DNA of 64,000 bases from Aricia agestis (Eukaryota > Arthropoda > Insecta > Lepidoptera > Lycaenidae), in NCBI RefSeq assembly GCF_905147365.1, contig NC_056419.1, forward strand, positions 5,153,501 to 5,217,500. Direction: 5' to 3'. A program made the translations under genes and the position numbers. Of the stretch, positions 53,878-63,930 are shown piece by piece (within the stretch, counting starts at the first letter, position 1; every line of letters starts with the position of its first letter). The notes below the pieces were generated by a model that worked only from the letters and a program-made list of their open reading frames with translations, searched no databases and had not been told where the DNA came from.

Positions 53878-55278
53878 GTTAATCACTTTGAAAATGGTTA
53901 CTAACTAGTTTTATTTATAACCCACCAGTTCCTTAATTTTGTATTCAATATCTTTTGATGGCGAAGTGGTTAACTTAATTGACGGAAATTAATCGTCTGT
54001 AATTCGGCTAATTTCAATGTATGAAGTTACAAAATCTACTTATGTATTGCGTATCGCGACTGCACTTGCTGTCGAAGATAAATAATCAGTGGCAACTAAT
54101 GTGTTCGCAAATTGTTTATAACTGTTTATACACGTCAAACTATAACGATGTTGTGCAACAAAAAATTACACTTTTCAAATAGAATAACCGACAAGAAACT
54201 AACAGCGTCAATCACTCTAATGGCCGTGATGCTATCGGCCTAAGCGCAGTTGTCAGCAATGCGATGAAAAGTTATGAGGTAGCGACCGGTTCGTCACCAG
54301 ACCGATAGCCAGCATCAGACGGACTTTCGTCATTTTCCTTATATAAAACTAGATGACGATGATGAATTCAAAATTCATTTTTATTTAAATTTGATCGAAA
54401 TCAGTTCAACAGCTTAAGGATAAAAGACGGACAAACAAATAGTCTGCATACGCTTTAGAATCATATTAATATAAATCAGACGTAAGAAGGGTCCTGCATT
54501 GTTCAGTTTTGATCAACTTTACTCAATAATGTCCAAGATCGTAATGCTTTCTGTAATATTTATTTAGGCGTTCCACTATAAACTCACCGGTATTGTAAGC
54601 CGCTATATTATATTTGCCGGCATGAATTATTTTAGTTGGGTGATAAAGCGCTAGGGCAAATCGCATTTTATGCATCGCACGCGATTATGTCATACTGCAT
54701 GTTGGGCTTAACGCCGTCGATGTGGAATAATTCCTAGATACTGCACATGAAACCTCTTTTTTATTACTTTTTAGTTTTGTTTTTTGTGTTTGGTGGCACG
54801 TATAGAAGCTATTACAAAAGTTTGGACTTTTGCTCGAAATGCTTATTAATTATTTAGCTCTTCTCTGTATTAATAATTACTAAGTATTCGAATTTAGAAC
54901 TAGCTTTTTTCATGCGACCGAAACCAAGCTATGATTTTTTGCAGAATTTTGATCCCTTTATCCTCCTTAGGATTGGTATTTTGAAAAATGCTTGTCCACA
55001 CCATAAGGAGTACATAAGTGTGATATATTTTAATTTAAGGAATATAATTCAAGTCACAGTTACAGTTTTATGTCTTGTGCTTCAAACCATACCAGTGAAC
55101 TGAATATCACAAACAAACATGCACTACTTCCCCGGAATAACGAGTTGACTCATCCAATAAATGTTTGCTGGACTCCGCAAAGCTTCGAAATCTGACCACC
55201 TTTATTCCACAGAGGCAACTTATTGGATTAAGGTGACGCCGCGTTAAAGTAAAAAAAAACGTGTTGGACATGTTTTAC
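53878..55278. other. Non-coding stretch
   Basis: AT-rich. A diverged RTE-type tail lies at about 54349-54478 (CTAGATGACGATGATG, AAATCAGTTCAACAGCTTAA). No gene is seen. Confidence 0.35.
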
Positions 55279-55331
55279 ATTGCTTGTTTTCTATGAGAGG
55301 CCGGCCCGGCCTCTGATAGAAAACAAGCAAT
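55279..55331. repeat. 26-bp hairpin, 1-nt spacer
   Basis: ATTGCTTGTTTTCTATGAGA and GGCCGG are answered by CCGGCCTCTGATAG and so on; one mismatch. The centre is GGCCGGCCCGGCC. Confidence 0.85.
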
Positions 55332-56087
55332 GGAACAGCAAAAAATGGAAAGGGCGTAGGTTACAAAATGTTTTTGTCGCGTAATTTAAAAACCATAAAT
55401 ACATTTCATATAAGCTACGGGCAAATTAAAGTGTATGCTTGAACCAATTTATGTACAAATTTTAGAAGCTTAAATCACTCTCCTCTGTTGGCAAAATAGG
55501 AATCCCTTTTTTTACAGAGGTCTTTTTGATTGATTATTCTGTGTTATAAAAGTTGACCAATAGTGTTATGCTATGGGTAATTCAAAGACAAAGACATTAT
55601 GAATACTGACAATGTACTTTAATTTCTTAGCTTTCTTTAGAAAAATCGATATCGCTACAGCCAAATTATCAAGGCGTCGCCCTAAGCACGATACAGGCTT
55701 TTCCTATCATTCATATATCTTAAACAATTTTTACGTAAAACCTTTAAGCGTTTTTTATAACTTTATAGTTACTAAAAACTAATAAGTAACTTCTGATCAA
55801 ACTTTTCAAACAGTCGCCACTCAGGTTGCTTTGCACAAGCAACTTTTTTGCAACAAAACACGAGCAACATTACAGACTTCCATAAAACAATATTATAAAG
55901 TACTGATAAAAAGTTAGGCAATTTGAAACAAAACTACAGCTAAAGTTATTTCTGCAAAAAGTCTGCTCAGAATGTTTTTTTCTGAGTAAGTAGGTATATG
56001 AACTTATTATTTATAAATTCATGAAAGGTGATTGGTGTTTACTGTTTTGTAACTTGTAGCATAATTGACATGTCTGTATAATAAAAT
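55332..56087. other. No gene recognised
   Basis: AT-rich sequence without supported features. Confidence 0.3.
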
Positions 56088-56418
56088 CCTCCGTGGTCCA
56101 GTGGTTATGTGTGTGGCTCTTGACTCGGAGGTCGTGGGTTAGATTCCCGCGTTGGAAACATGTTATTTCCAAGTTTGGTTAGCAATGCAGGCTGATCACC
56201 TGATTGTCTGACAAGTAAGATGATCTATGCGTCGGATGTGTTAAAAGTCGGTCTTGCGCCTGATCTCTCGAAATTCGTGTCGGTCTTCCATCCCACTGCG
56301 TAAAAGGAATAGAAGTGCTCTTGTGTACTGCGCACACACTTGGGCCCTATAAAATTACTCCTGAGTAACTGGTTTCAATAAAATCGGCCACCGTCACCGA
56401 AATCGGTGTGGGAGCTAT
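56088..56418 (+). mobile_element. SINE-A, degenerate copy
   Basis: CCTCCGTGGTCCAGTGGTTA, GTCGTGGGTTAGATTCCCGC (B box damaged by TTAGATTCC) and the body as in the 36152 copy, with small deletions. It runs into a (TACA)n stretch. Confidence 0.75.
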
Positions 56419-56420
56419 CT

Positions 56421-56760
56421 ATACATACATACATACTACATACATATACATACATATACATACATATTATAAATAAAATTGGAGTGTCTGTTTGTAATAT
56501 TGAAAGAACCGTTTTTTACTAAATACATATTATGAATATTTATAGGGTACTGTCTGTACCCTATAAATATTCATAATATTATGTATTTAGTAAAAAACGG
56601 TTCTTTCAATATTACAAATTTTTTACTAAATACATATTATGAATATTTGTAGGGTACTGTCTGTACCCTATAAATATTCATAATATTATGTATTTAGTAA
56701 AAAACGGTTCTTTCAATATTACAAACAGACACTCCAATTTTATTTATAATATGTATGTAT
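56421..56760. repeat. Compound foldback after a TACA microsatellite
   Basis: After (TACA)n, a hairpin with arms of about 58 bp (56493-56550 and 56556-56617; centre GGGTAC-TGTCT-GTACCC) is followed by a second partial left arm and a complete right arm to about 56756. The second centre is identical (GGGTACTGTCTGTACCC at 56652-56668). The outermost sequence TATAAATAAAATTGGAGTGT pairs with the end of the second right arm. Three or four copies of one arm thus alternate in orientation. Confidence 0.85.
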
Positions 56761-57051
56761 ATGTGTGTAATTTTTTTTTTACAATTTTTGTCTGTATGTC
56801 TGTCTGTCTGTCTGTTTGTTCCGGCTAATCTTTGAAATGGCTGGAGCGATTTTGACGGGACTTTTTTAGACACATAGCTCATGTAGTAAGGAATATCTTA
56901 GGCTACTTTTTAACCGACTTCCGAAAAGGACGAGGATATATTTTACTTTTTTTTTAAAGGAACTCTAGAAAGGGGATTTTTTTTCTTTTTTAATAAGTAT
57001 CTTTGTTATCAAATTTTGCTGACGCCGACGAAGTCGCGGGCAACAGCTAGT
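56761..57051 (+). repeat. Dispersed LINE-like tail
   Basis: TCTGTCTGTCTGTCTGTTTG, GATTTTGACGGGAC, ACTTCCGAAAAGGACG and the ending GACGAAGTCGCGGGCAACAG then CTAGT. The compound foldback seems to sit at its other end. Confidence 0.55.
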
Positions 57052-57669
57052 TATTAATAAAATCCTCTTTATCTATACTTGTACGTCGTTGTGATAATGT
57101 TTGGTATCATTTTCATGTTAATCCGTACGTCATTTTTGCGTCCATGTGAGCTGGATTATGTTAGGTTTACTACGGCGAGAGATAGCGCTAATGCCGGGCA
57201 CTACATGGAAAATGGGAAATTAATAGCTAATAACTTGTGTTTACGTCAACTTTACACCAATATTTTCGACAATTTTGTAAAAGGTATGAACTTACATACA
57301 AAGATCCCTAAATACATACATACAACTTGACGGATATGTAATATTTTCTTACATTTTCTTAAAAAAATACAATAGGGATGATGACTAGGTCAAAGATTAG
57401 CGAATTTTGTTAATAAAATAAAGAAATCACGGTAAAAAATAAGTGTTCCCAAAATTTCAGCTCGATAGCATTTGTATTTTTTTTTGTTATGCGCCTTCAA
57501 AGTTGGATAATCGAGTCGATTTTTTTTCAAATATATTTCTTAATATTTGTATACCATTTGATAACTTATGCAATTAAAAGCAACTTTTGTTATAAAACCC
57601 ACTTTCATAAACGCAATATTTATGCGTACAAACTACGAAAGAGTGACGTCAGTCTTTCGTAGCACTTTG

Positions 57670-58427
57670 TATGGAGTGTTTCTAATTTTGGGCGACTGAC
57701 TAACCGTGTGTGGAGGTCCCATGATCTCAAGCTAGAGACAAAGATTAATGTTTATAAAGCACTTATAATACCTGTTCTCTTATATGGAGCTGAGACATGG
57801 TGCCTCTATAAGCCAGACATAAAGAAACTAGACACCTTTCACCTACGATGTCTAAGATCAATTCTTAAAATAAAGTGGCAGGACCATATACCTAATTCTG
57901 AGGTCCTGCGCCGCGCCGAGACGTATGGCATGGAAGCTCTACTGATGCAGCGACAACTTAGATGGTGCGGGCACGTCCTTCGCATGGATGATCGCCGCTT
58001 GCCTAAAGAGGTCTTCTTTTCGGAATTGGCAGGGGGCAAGCGTAAGCAAGGTGGACAACATCTGCGATATAAGGATGTTCTCAAAAGACACTTGAATGCC
58101 TGTGCTATTGACCCTGCATGTTGGGAAAAGCTTGCTGCTGAGCGGATATCTTGGCGCTCTACGACCAATACCAAGATCAAAAACTTTGAGAAAGACCGTC
58201 TGTGTGCGCTTGAAGTTAAGCGCCAATTGTGTAAAGAGAGACCTAAGCCTTCCTACATCTATACTTACAATTCTGCCGGCCAACTCTACTGTAGCACATG
58301 TGATAGGACATTCAAAACCAAGTTCGGTCTAGCAAGTCATATTAGGGCTCATAATAGAAACAATCCTTAATTTCTGGGGTCGCCGTTATCGAAATCGATA
58401 AGGAGGACTATATATATGGAGTGTTTC
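57670..58427 (+). mobile_element. 5'-truncated LINE with 13-bp TSD
   Basis: The insert is 57683-58414, bracketed by TATGGAGTGTTTC at 57670-57682 and 58415-58427, exact. It begins inside the reverse transcriptase reading frame (GRLTNRVWRSHD) and ends in a short TA-rich tail. The exact TSD suggests a recent event. Confidence 0.88.
57689..58370 (+). pseudogene. LINE ORF C-terminus with C2H2 finger
   Basis: Open from the truncation point. The segment ETKINVYKALIIPVLLYGAE then TW is the end of the reverse transcriptase; RCLRSILKIKWQDHIPNSEV and QLRWCGHVLRMDDRRLPKEV follow, and the last 35 codons hold a C2H2 finger, YCSTCDRTFKTKFGLASHIR then AH (C195, C198, H211, H215, counting from the Met at 57708). 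This layout is seen in a widespread group of animal LINEs. The polymerase active site is missing, so the copy cannot move by itself. The finger probably binds nucleic acid in the full protein. Confidence 0.85.
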
Positions 58428-58430
58428 GGG

Positions 58431-59298
58431 CAGCAGGGCAATCGCGCTAATTTTTTTCAACTGAAGCGCAAATGAAACTCGGACGTTGACAGACTTTTGG
58501 TACGATTCGGTATCGCGCTAACGTTTTGACAGCCAGTTGAGACGTTACCGCACCTCAGCCCAAGCGCAAACGCTATCAAAACAAAAAGTTGATACAATAT
58601 AACTTCTACTCGCACGTTTATGAAACGTTTCATTATTTTGATGTGTTAAATTGACAAAAATGAATGGAAAAATATAACATAAGCTATAATCAAATTATAA
58701 TATAAGCTTATGTTTTACTTCAAAGCTGTAAAATAACACTACGGACTATTTGAGTTTGTTAAAAAGTGAATTGAATTTTGACATTACTTCTTTACGTAAA
58801 TGTTTTCCGCCCCACAAAAAACTTTTGTCACAAGTCACTTTTCAACACTTGAGTATGGCGTTTGTAAAATATCTAAGTAAAACAATATTAAGAATTCACC
58901 TACGTAAATTAAAAAAACTCCAAGTAACATTCATATTTCATAACAACTTCACTCGTGTCATAATATTCATCCATAAGTAAATTATGGAGCCATCTACCCT
59001 CCATAATGTAAATAAACAATTTGTCAATTGCCCAATTAACGCATCGGAAAAAATTTGTTCATATTTAAGCCAATCAAAATTAAATCAGAAGGGCGCTGAT
59101 TGGTCCGCTGCAATGTCTGACTAAAGGTCAAACGTTGTGCTTCGTTCGAGTTCCATCTAAGTTTGAGTTACGGTTGGAATATTAGCACGATACTGAAATT
59201 TGTTCAGACGCAGCGGAACCAAACCGTAAGTGAACCACAACCAAAGCAAATGTGAACCTGAATTGAAGTGTTTAAAAATAACTCGATTGCCCTGCTGG
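58431..59298. mobile_element. TIR-like element, about 0.87 kb
   Basis: CAGCAGGGCAATCG at the left and CGATTGCCCTGCTG at the right are inverted. No transposase frame and no clear TSD. The truncated LINE inserted just outside its left end. The short terminal match could mark a non-autonomous DNA element. Confidence 0.4.
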
Positions 59299-59504
59299 TC
59301 TATTTTATGAGATGTTTGAATAGAGGTAAGCAAGTGCCTCCTCGGTCAGGGTGGTCGTAGGCCGACCTGACTAGTGGCTGGACTTTGGAAAAAAGCACAT
59401 GGGAAGTGGGAACGCATACAAAAAGTCTGGTCATCTGCTCTCCCTAGTTATATGGGGCAGATGAAGACTATATATTATGTCTATGGTTTGAATCATAAAC
59501 CTAT

Positions 59505-59654
59505 TGAGAGATGATATATATTCTACATTATATTATCTATGAGCGGTAGTTGGATGGAGGTTGCCATGGTGATATACTTGTTACTTCAACTCATAATAAT
59601 TATTCTTTACAAATAAAGCACTACGATACAAAATGCTATTTTAACTACACAACA
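59505..59654 (+). repeat. 5' LTR
   Basis: Starts TGAGAGATGATATA and ends ACTACACAACA. AATAAA at 59612-59617 is a likely polyadenylation signal, as in the 3' copy. Confidence 0.85.
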
Positions 59655-59669
59655 GAGTTGGCGACGAGG

Positions 59670-60518
59670 ATGACTACGAACTTGGAGCATTGGAAGAGGA
59701 TTCGCGCCTCCATACGAGCACAATTTACGAGGTGGGAATCATACTTAAAGAAACATGAGAATCTTGATTACGCGGAGGCTCATGTCAGACTACAGAACTT
59801 ACACGAAGATTTCCGAATAATTCGACAACTGCAAGACAATATAATATCTGAAGTACCAGATGAAGAACTGGATACTGAGATTGAAACTAGTTACAACATT
59901 GAAGAGGAATTTATTTCCATCAAAGTAAAACTACTGGATATGCAAAACCGAGCCCAATCACACGTTAAAACAGAGAACGGATCTACACGCTGCGATATTA
60001 TAACGGAAGAGTCTGTAAACGAAGGGAGCTTACAAACTACGTATAATAATTTTGAAGATTTACCTGCACCTTACCTTGAGGAAAATACTGATGGTATCTT
60101 ACGGGAGCTATTGAAATATATACTTACGAAGCCGAACATAGTACAGGACCTCCTACATTCGAACATGCAGAATGAAATTCCTTCAGGCAAAGGACTTATT
60201 ACACAAAATGAAAACAAAATATACAATACATTTCTAGAAGTAAAAAACACGACGTTGGACGCTTGGGACAAAAATGATATAGAATGGAACGAGAACAAAG
60301 AAGAAATTACTTTCAAAGAAGGGTTGAAAAGAGAAAATAATAAATACGCTTTTCTGATCACTTTTAAATGCTTTACTGGAATGGAACCGAGATACTCGAA
60401 AGAAAAAGAACAAAAATTAAATATACATAAGCACAAATGGAAAGACAAAGAAGAAGGCAATAGAAATAAGAGATTTTTTTTTACAATACATACACATTTC
60501 TGGATTTTAATAATATGA
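59670..60518 (+). CDS. Gag-like protein of the LTR mini-element
   Basis: 282 residues from the ATG at 59670, chosen because it is the first downstream of the LTR and primer site; the frame is also open upstream into the LTR (to 59550). It begins MTTNLEHWKRIRASIRAQFT, and WESYLKKHENLDYAEAHVRL and QNLHEDFRIIRQLQDN follow; this helical, charged N-terminus resembles the gag of BEL/Pao and related insect LTR elements. The C-terminus is Lys/Asn-rich, with no CCHC knuckle and no protease. The A/T-rich end (KEKEQKLN, then RNKRFFFTIH) suggests the original frame was lost there. Presumed role: packaging the RNA. The family is inferred from the N-terminus only. Confidence 0.65.
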   Translation: MTTNLEHWKRIRASIRAQFTRWESYLKKHENLDYAEAHVRLQNLHEDFRIIRQLQDNIISEVPDEELDTEIETSYNIEEEFISIKVKLLDMQNRAQSHVKTENGSTRCDIITEESVNEGSLQTTYNNFEDLPAPYLEENTDGILRELLKYILTKPNIVQDLLHSNMQNEIPSGKGLITQNENKIYNTFLEVKNTTLDAWDKNDIEWNENKEEITFKEGLKRENNKYAFLITFKCFTGMEPRYSKEKEQKLNIHKHKWKDKEEGNRNKRFFFTIHTHFWILII

Positions 60519-60688
60519 GATACCTACAAGAAGACGGTCGCTACAGTTACTATTACATGCATCGAGTAAGGGAGGAGGAGGCGGCTACCAACTATTTTAC
60601 GCCACCAGGGCCTATTACACTACGAGGTCCGCACGGGTTCAGGAACAGCCTGACGCCGGCAGTTAGATCGGCTCATCCCTTTGCCTGA
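60515..60688 (+). CDS. Small overlapping frame, 57 aa
   Basis: Starts in an ATGA overlap with the gag-like stop. Reads MRYLQEDGRYSYYYMHRVRE, then EEAATNYFTPPGPITLRGPH and so on to TGA just before the purine tract. No domain is recognised. It could be a remnant of a lost pol or env end, or a second product made by stop-restart. Confidence 0.35.
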   Translation: MRYLQEDGRYSYYYMHRVREEEAATNYFTPPGPITLRGPHGFRNSLTPAVRSAHPFA

Positions 60689-60705
60689 CATTCAGGAATA
60701 GCGGG

Positions 60706-60855
60706 GGAGAGATGATATATATTCTACATTATATTATCTATGAGCGGGAGTTGGATGGAGGTTGCCATGGTGATATACTTGTTACTTCAACTCATAATAA
60801 TTATTCTTTACAAATAAAGCACTACGATACAAAATGCTATTTTAACTACACAACA
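60706..60855 (+). repeat. 3' LTR
   Basis: Matches the 5' LTR except for the first base and one further change (GAGCGGGAG versus GAGCGGTAG). Confidence 0.85.
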
Positions 60856-60860
60856 CCTAT

Positions 60861-61649
60861 GTTTGAATTGTCATAGCTTGGTGAATTTTTAAGCTATCAG
60901 AGTCATTCTTTCAGCGATGTTTCTATTTTTTAAGGGTCGTTCATTTACCAATAAGAAAAAAAAATAGTCATCAAGCCTATTCTGTCTTTATCAGATGTGT
61001 ATTTTTTTACATTTTTTTTAAATTTGCTAAATTAGGGTGATTAGTGATTACACAACATAATATTATATTACAGTAAAGGACGAATAGAAAAACTGCAATC
61101 AGCATAAACGTTGCCAATGAAATTGTATCAAACAATAACATTATTGCAATAAATAAATAATAATATTATATCTAATAAAAATATATTTTCGACAGGAAGA
61201 TTTAAAAAATGTACTCTGTACCAAACTAGTTTTTAGCAGGTTGGTTAAATCTAATGCAATCAATTCGCTAAAAGCTCGATCGTGACTCGGTGACATGTTA
61301 CACTAATGGTTGTATTAAATAACAGAGATAATCGTTTAATCAAGTTAACTTTGTTCCGATTTAAGCCTTATCAAATTCTATAGTTTGATAGTTATGTGAA
61401 TGCTCGTTATATTACGATTTATTAAGGAACAATGGTATTTTTAATTTACCGAGTAATTGCAAAACAGGTAGCTCCTAAAAAAGTTAAGGGTTTGGATGAT
61501 GACCTTAAAAATGTAACTAATCAATTATTGTCCTTAAATTTTCGTCAGAGAAAACTGTGAATTCCAATAACAATAGTAGTAAGTATAAAAACATTGAAAG
61601 CCGATAATTAATTGGACGTTTACCTTATTTTGATGCGGTGTAAATTTAT
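60861..61649. other. No gene recognised
   Basis: AT-rich sequence without supported features. Confidence 0.3.
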
Positions 61650-61969
61650 ACGTGGGAGAGCCATGCTTCGGCACGAATGGGCCGGCTCGACCGGAGAAAT
61701 ACCACGTTCTCACAGAAAACCAGCGTGAAACAGCGCTTGCACTGTGTTTCGCCGAGTGAGTGAGTTTACCGGAGGCCCAATTCCCTTCCCTATCCTCCCC
61801 TTTTCCCTTCCTTTCCCATCCCTATCCTCCCCTATTATCTTATTCCCTCTTAAAAGGCCGGCAACGCACCTGCAGCTCTTCTGATGCTGCGAGTGTCCAT
61901 GGGCGACGGAAGTTGCTTTCCATCAGGTGACCCGTTTGCTCGTTTGCCCCCTTATTTCATAAAAAAAAA
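61650..61969 (+). mobile_element. 330-bp retroposon copy
   Basis: Full order from ACGTGGGAGAGCCATGCTTC to an A9 tail. Confidence 0.8.
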
Positions 61970-62515
61970 TGTCACGTTTTTAAACCTTTATTTATTCCTT
62001 TTTGTAATTAAAATTCTCGCAATAAGGCCGTTTCAATAATTTGTTATCCCACCAAAACACACATTGGGGGGATATTGCTTAAATATCTGAATGAGGTTTT
62101 ATGAACTGTCCGCAATAACATCGCCTCAATCAGCGCAAATGAATCTCGTGGTGGCCATTCGGTGGACGAAGGGGGGATGAAAGGGGAACGACGGGAAAGA
62201 GGGGGAGACAAACAAATAAACTGCGTATATGAGACAAATATGAGTTTTACGATGATTGTCTCTGATATATGAAAATGGGTCAAACGTAAATTGTGGCGGA
62301 CCAACTAATGGTATAATCCTTCACCGCGCTATCCAAGTATTCTGACGTCAAACTTGTGACGTATCACGTAACCCCAAAGTAGTAAAAGTTGATTTTATAA
62401 ATCACATTTCGGTTGCTATCTTCGACTCATTGAAAGTGAACATTTATGGCTATTGGCTAAGAATTTGATGGCTACTGACTAATATTAAGAATCTCTGGAC
62501 TCCTTGGCTATTAAT
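61970..62515. other. No gene recognised
   Basis: A G-rich stretch (GGGGGGATGAAAGGGGAACG, GGGAAAGAGGGGGAGA) lies at 62170-62210; nothing else is supported. Confidence 0.3.
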
Positions 62516-62866
62516 AGCTCCCACACCGGTTTCGGTGACGGTGGCCGGTTTCATTGAAACCAGGCCAGCTACGCAGGAGTAATTTTATAGTGCCCAAGTG
62601 TGTGCGCAGTACACAAGAGCACTCTCTATTCCTTTACTCTCATAACCCAGTGGGACGGAAGACCGACACGGCCGGCGAGAGATCAGGCGCAGGACCGACT
62701 TTTTACATGCCCATCCGACGCATGGATCATCTTACTTGTCAGACAATCAGGTGATCAGCCTGTAATGTCCTAACCAAACTTGGAAATAACATGTTTCCAA
62801 CGCGGGAATCGAACCCACGACATCCGAGTCAAGAGCCGCGCTCTATACCACTAGACCACGGAGGCG
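62516..62866 (-). mobile_element. SINE-A copy
   Basis: Reading on the minus strand, CGCCTCCGTGGTCTAGTGGT, B box GGTTCGATTCC and the family body. GCTATT occurs on both sides (about 62507-62512 and 62869-62874), a possible short TSD. Confidence 0.8.
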
Positions 62867-63017
62867 TTCGCTATTGCAAATATGTCAAGAAGAACTTTTT
62901 TTGAGCATGGTCTCCTTGATAATGGTTTTGATCATCATTTACAAATATCTGCCAATGTACATACACTTGTCTCGTAATTACGTTCTGCAAACATGTAGTC
63001 TTCAGTCCTTCAAATAG

Positions 63018-63287
63018 TTACACGTCGTGATCCAACTCCTCAGACAGGTCAAAGCTAGCAAGCTTATGTTGCCGAACTAGATTTCTCCCTTCGTTGCCTA
63101 GTCCTAATTCACGTACCACATTATCTTTCATTAAGAAACTTTGACGTTGTTCGTGGCGGCCGAAAAGGAAGATCTTCCGACCGAGCGAGATAGCATGCTC
63201 GGTCAGGCCGAAGCCCTCGTGATACATTTCAGCTGTCGTATATATAGCGACGCGCTCAGAAACCTTCGATAGCGCGATGCAGGAATG
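63018..63287 (-). CDS. Unassigned open frame, possible host exon
   Basis: Open for 89 codons, with a Met at 63227, ending in TAA: reads VSERVAIYTTAEMYHEGFGL, TEHAISLGRKIFLFGRHEQR, QSFLMKDNVVRELGLGNEGR and so on. Many codons in its first half end in G or C, unlike the neighbourhood, and no mobile-element motif is present. A TATATATA lies just before the Met. I do not recognise the product. It may be a small gene, a terminal exon or a relic. Confidence 0.35.
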   Translation of the reverse strand, partial: HSCIALSKVSERVAIYTTAEMYHEGFGLTEHAISLGRKIFLFGRHEQRQSFLMKDNVVRELGLGNEGRNLVRQHKLASFDLSEELDHDV

Positions 63288-63423
63288 TTAGGCGAATGGT
63301 GGGTACCGCCACAAAACTTTACATTTATAAACCAAACAAATAAAGATCCATACAAATATTATAAATGCGAAGTGTGTCTGTCTATCAGTCTCTCTGTCTG
63401 TACTCTGTTACCTCTTCAAAAAT

Positions 63424-63562
63424 CAAGTTAAAAATATTTATTTCTAAATAGGTTAATAAAGTTAACACTTTTAGAACGTCGCGTCTACATGAGACCTCCA
63501 CCGGTTCGGCCTTCGGGAACTACCCCGCCGAGAAGAACCGGCGTAAGAAACTCGCACTTCAC
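63424..63562 (+). repeat. AATATTTATTTCTAA repeat
   Basis: Shares AAAATATTTATTTCTAAATA, TTAGAACGTCGCGTCTACAT and CACCGGTTCGG...GGGAACTACCC with 1820-1922, where it also lies inside an RTE-type tail. Confidence 0.55.
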
Positions 63563-63595
63563 ATCTAAATCTATTTTACTGGTATAGATATACTA

Positions 63596-63930
63596 TTTTT
63601 TTATGAAATAAGGGGGCAAACGAGCAAACGGGTCACCTGATGGAAAGCTACTTCCATCGCCCATGGACACTCGCAGCATCAGAAGAGCTGCAGGTGCGTT
63701 GCCGGCCCTTTAAGGGGGAATAGGGTAATAGAGAAGGGTAGGGATGGGAAGGGAAGGGAAGGGAATAGGGGAGGGTAGAGAAGCGAATATGGTAGGGGAT
63801 TGGGCCTCCGGTAAACTCACTCACTCGGCGAAACACAGCGCAAGCGCTGTTTCACGCCGCTTTTCTGTGAGAATGTGGTATTTCTCCGGTCGAGTCGGCC
63901 CATTCGTACCGAAGCATGGCTCTCCCACGT
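63596..63930 (-). mobile_element. 330-bp retroposon copy
   Basis: A T-rich tract on the left and GTGGGAGAGCCATGCTTCGG (minus strand) at 63930. TATACT lies on both sides and may be a short TSD. Confidence 0.75.

Larger units (their letters stand above)
59500..60860 (+). mobile_element. LTR mini-retrotransposon, complete
   Basis: Two 150-bp direct repeats (59505-59654 and 60706-60855) with TG...CA ends and only two or so differences enclose 1,051 bp. CCTAT is duplicated on both sides (59500-59504, 60856-60860). A primer-binding-like TGGCGACGAGGATG follows the 5' LTR within a few bases, and a purine run GCGGGGGAGAGA meets the 3' LTR. The first base of the 3' LTR is G instead of T. There is a gag-like frame but no protease, reverse transcriptase, RNase H or integrase, so it must be moved by another element's enzymes. 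The high LTR identity implies recent activity. Confidence 0.88.

Noticed and set aside
57839..58283. Minus-strand frames of 113 and 114 codons
   Set aside because: Antisense shadows of the LINE C-terminus on the plus strand.
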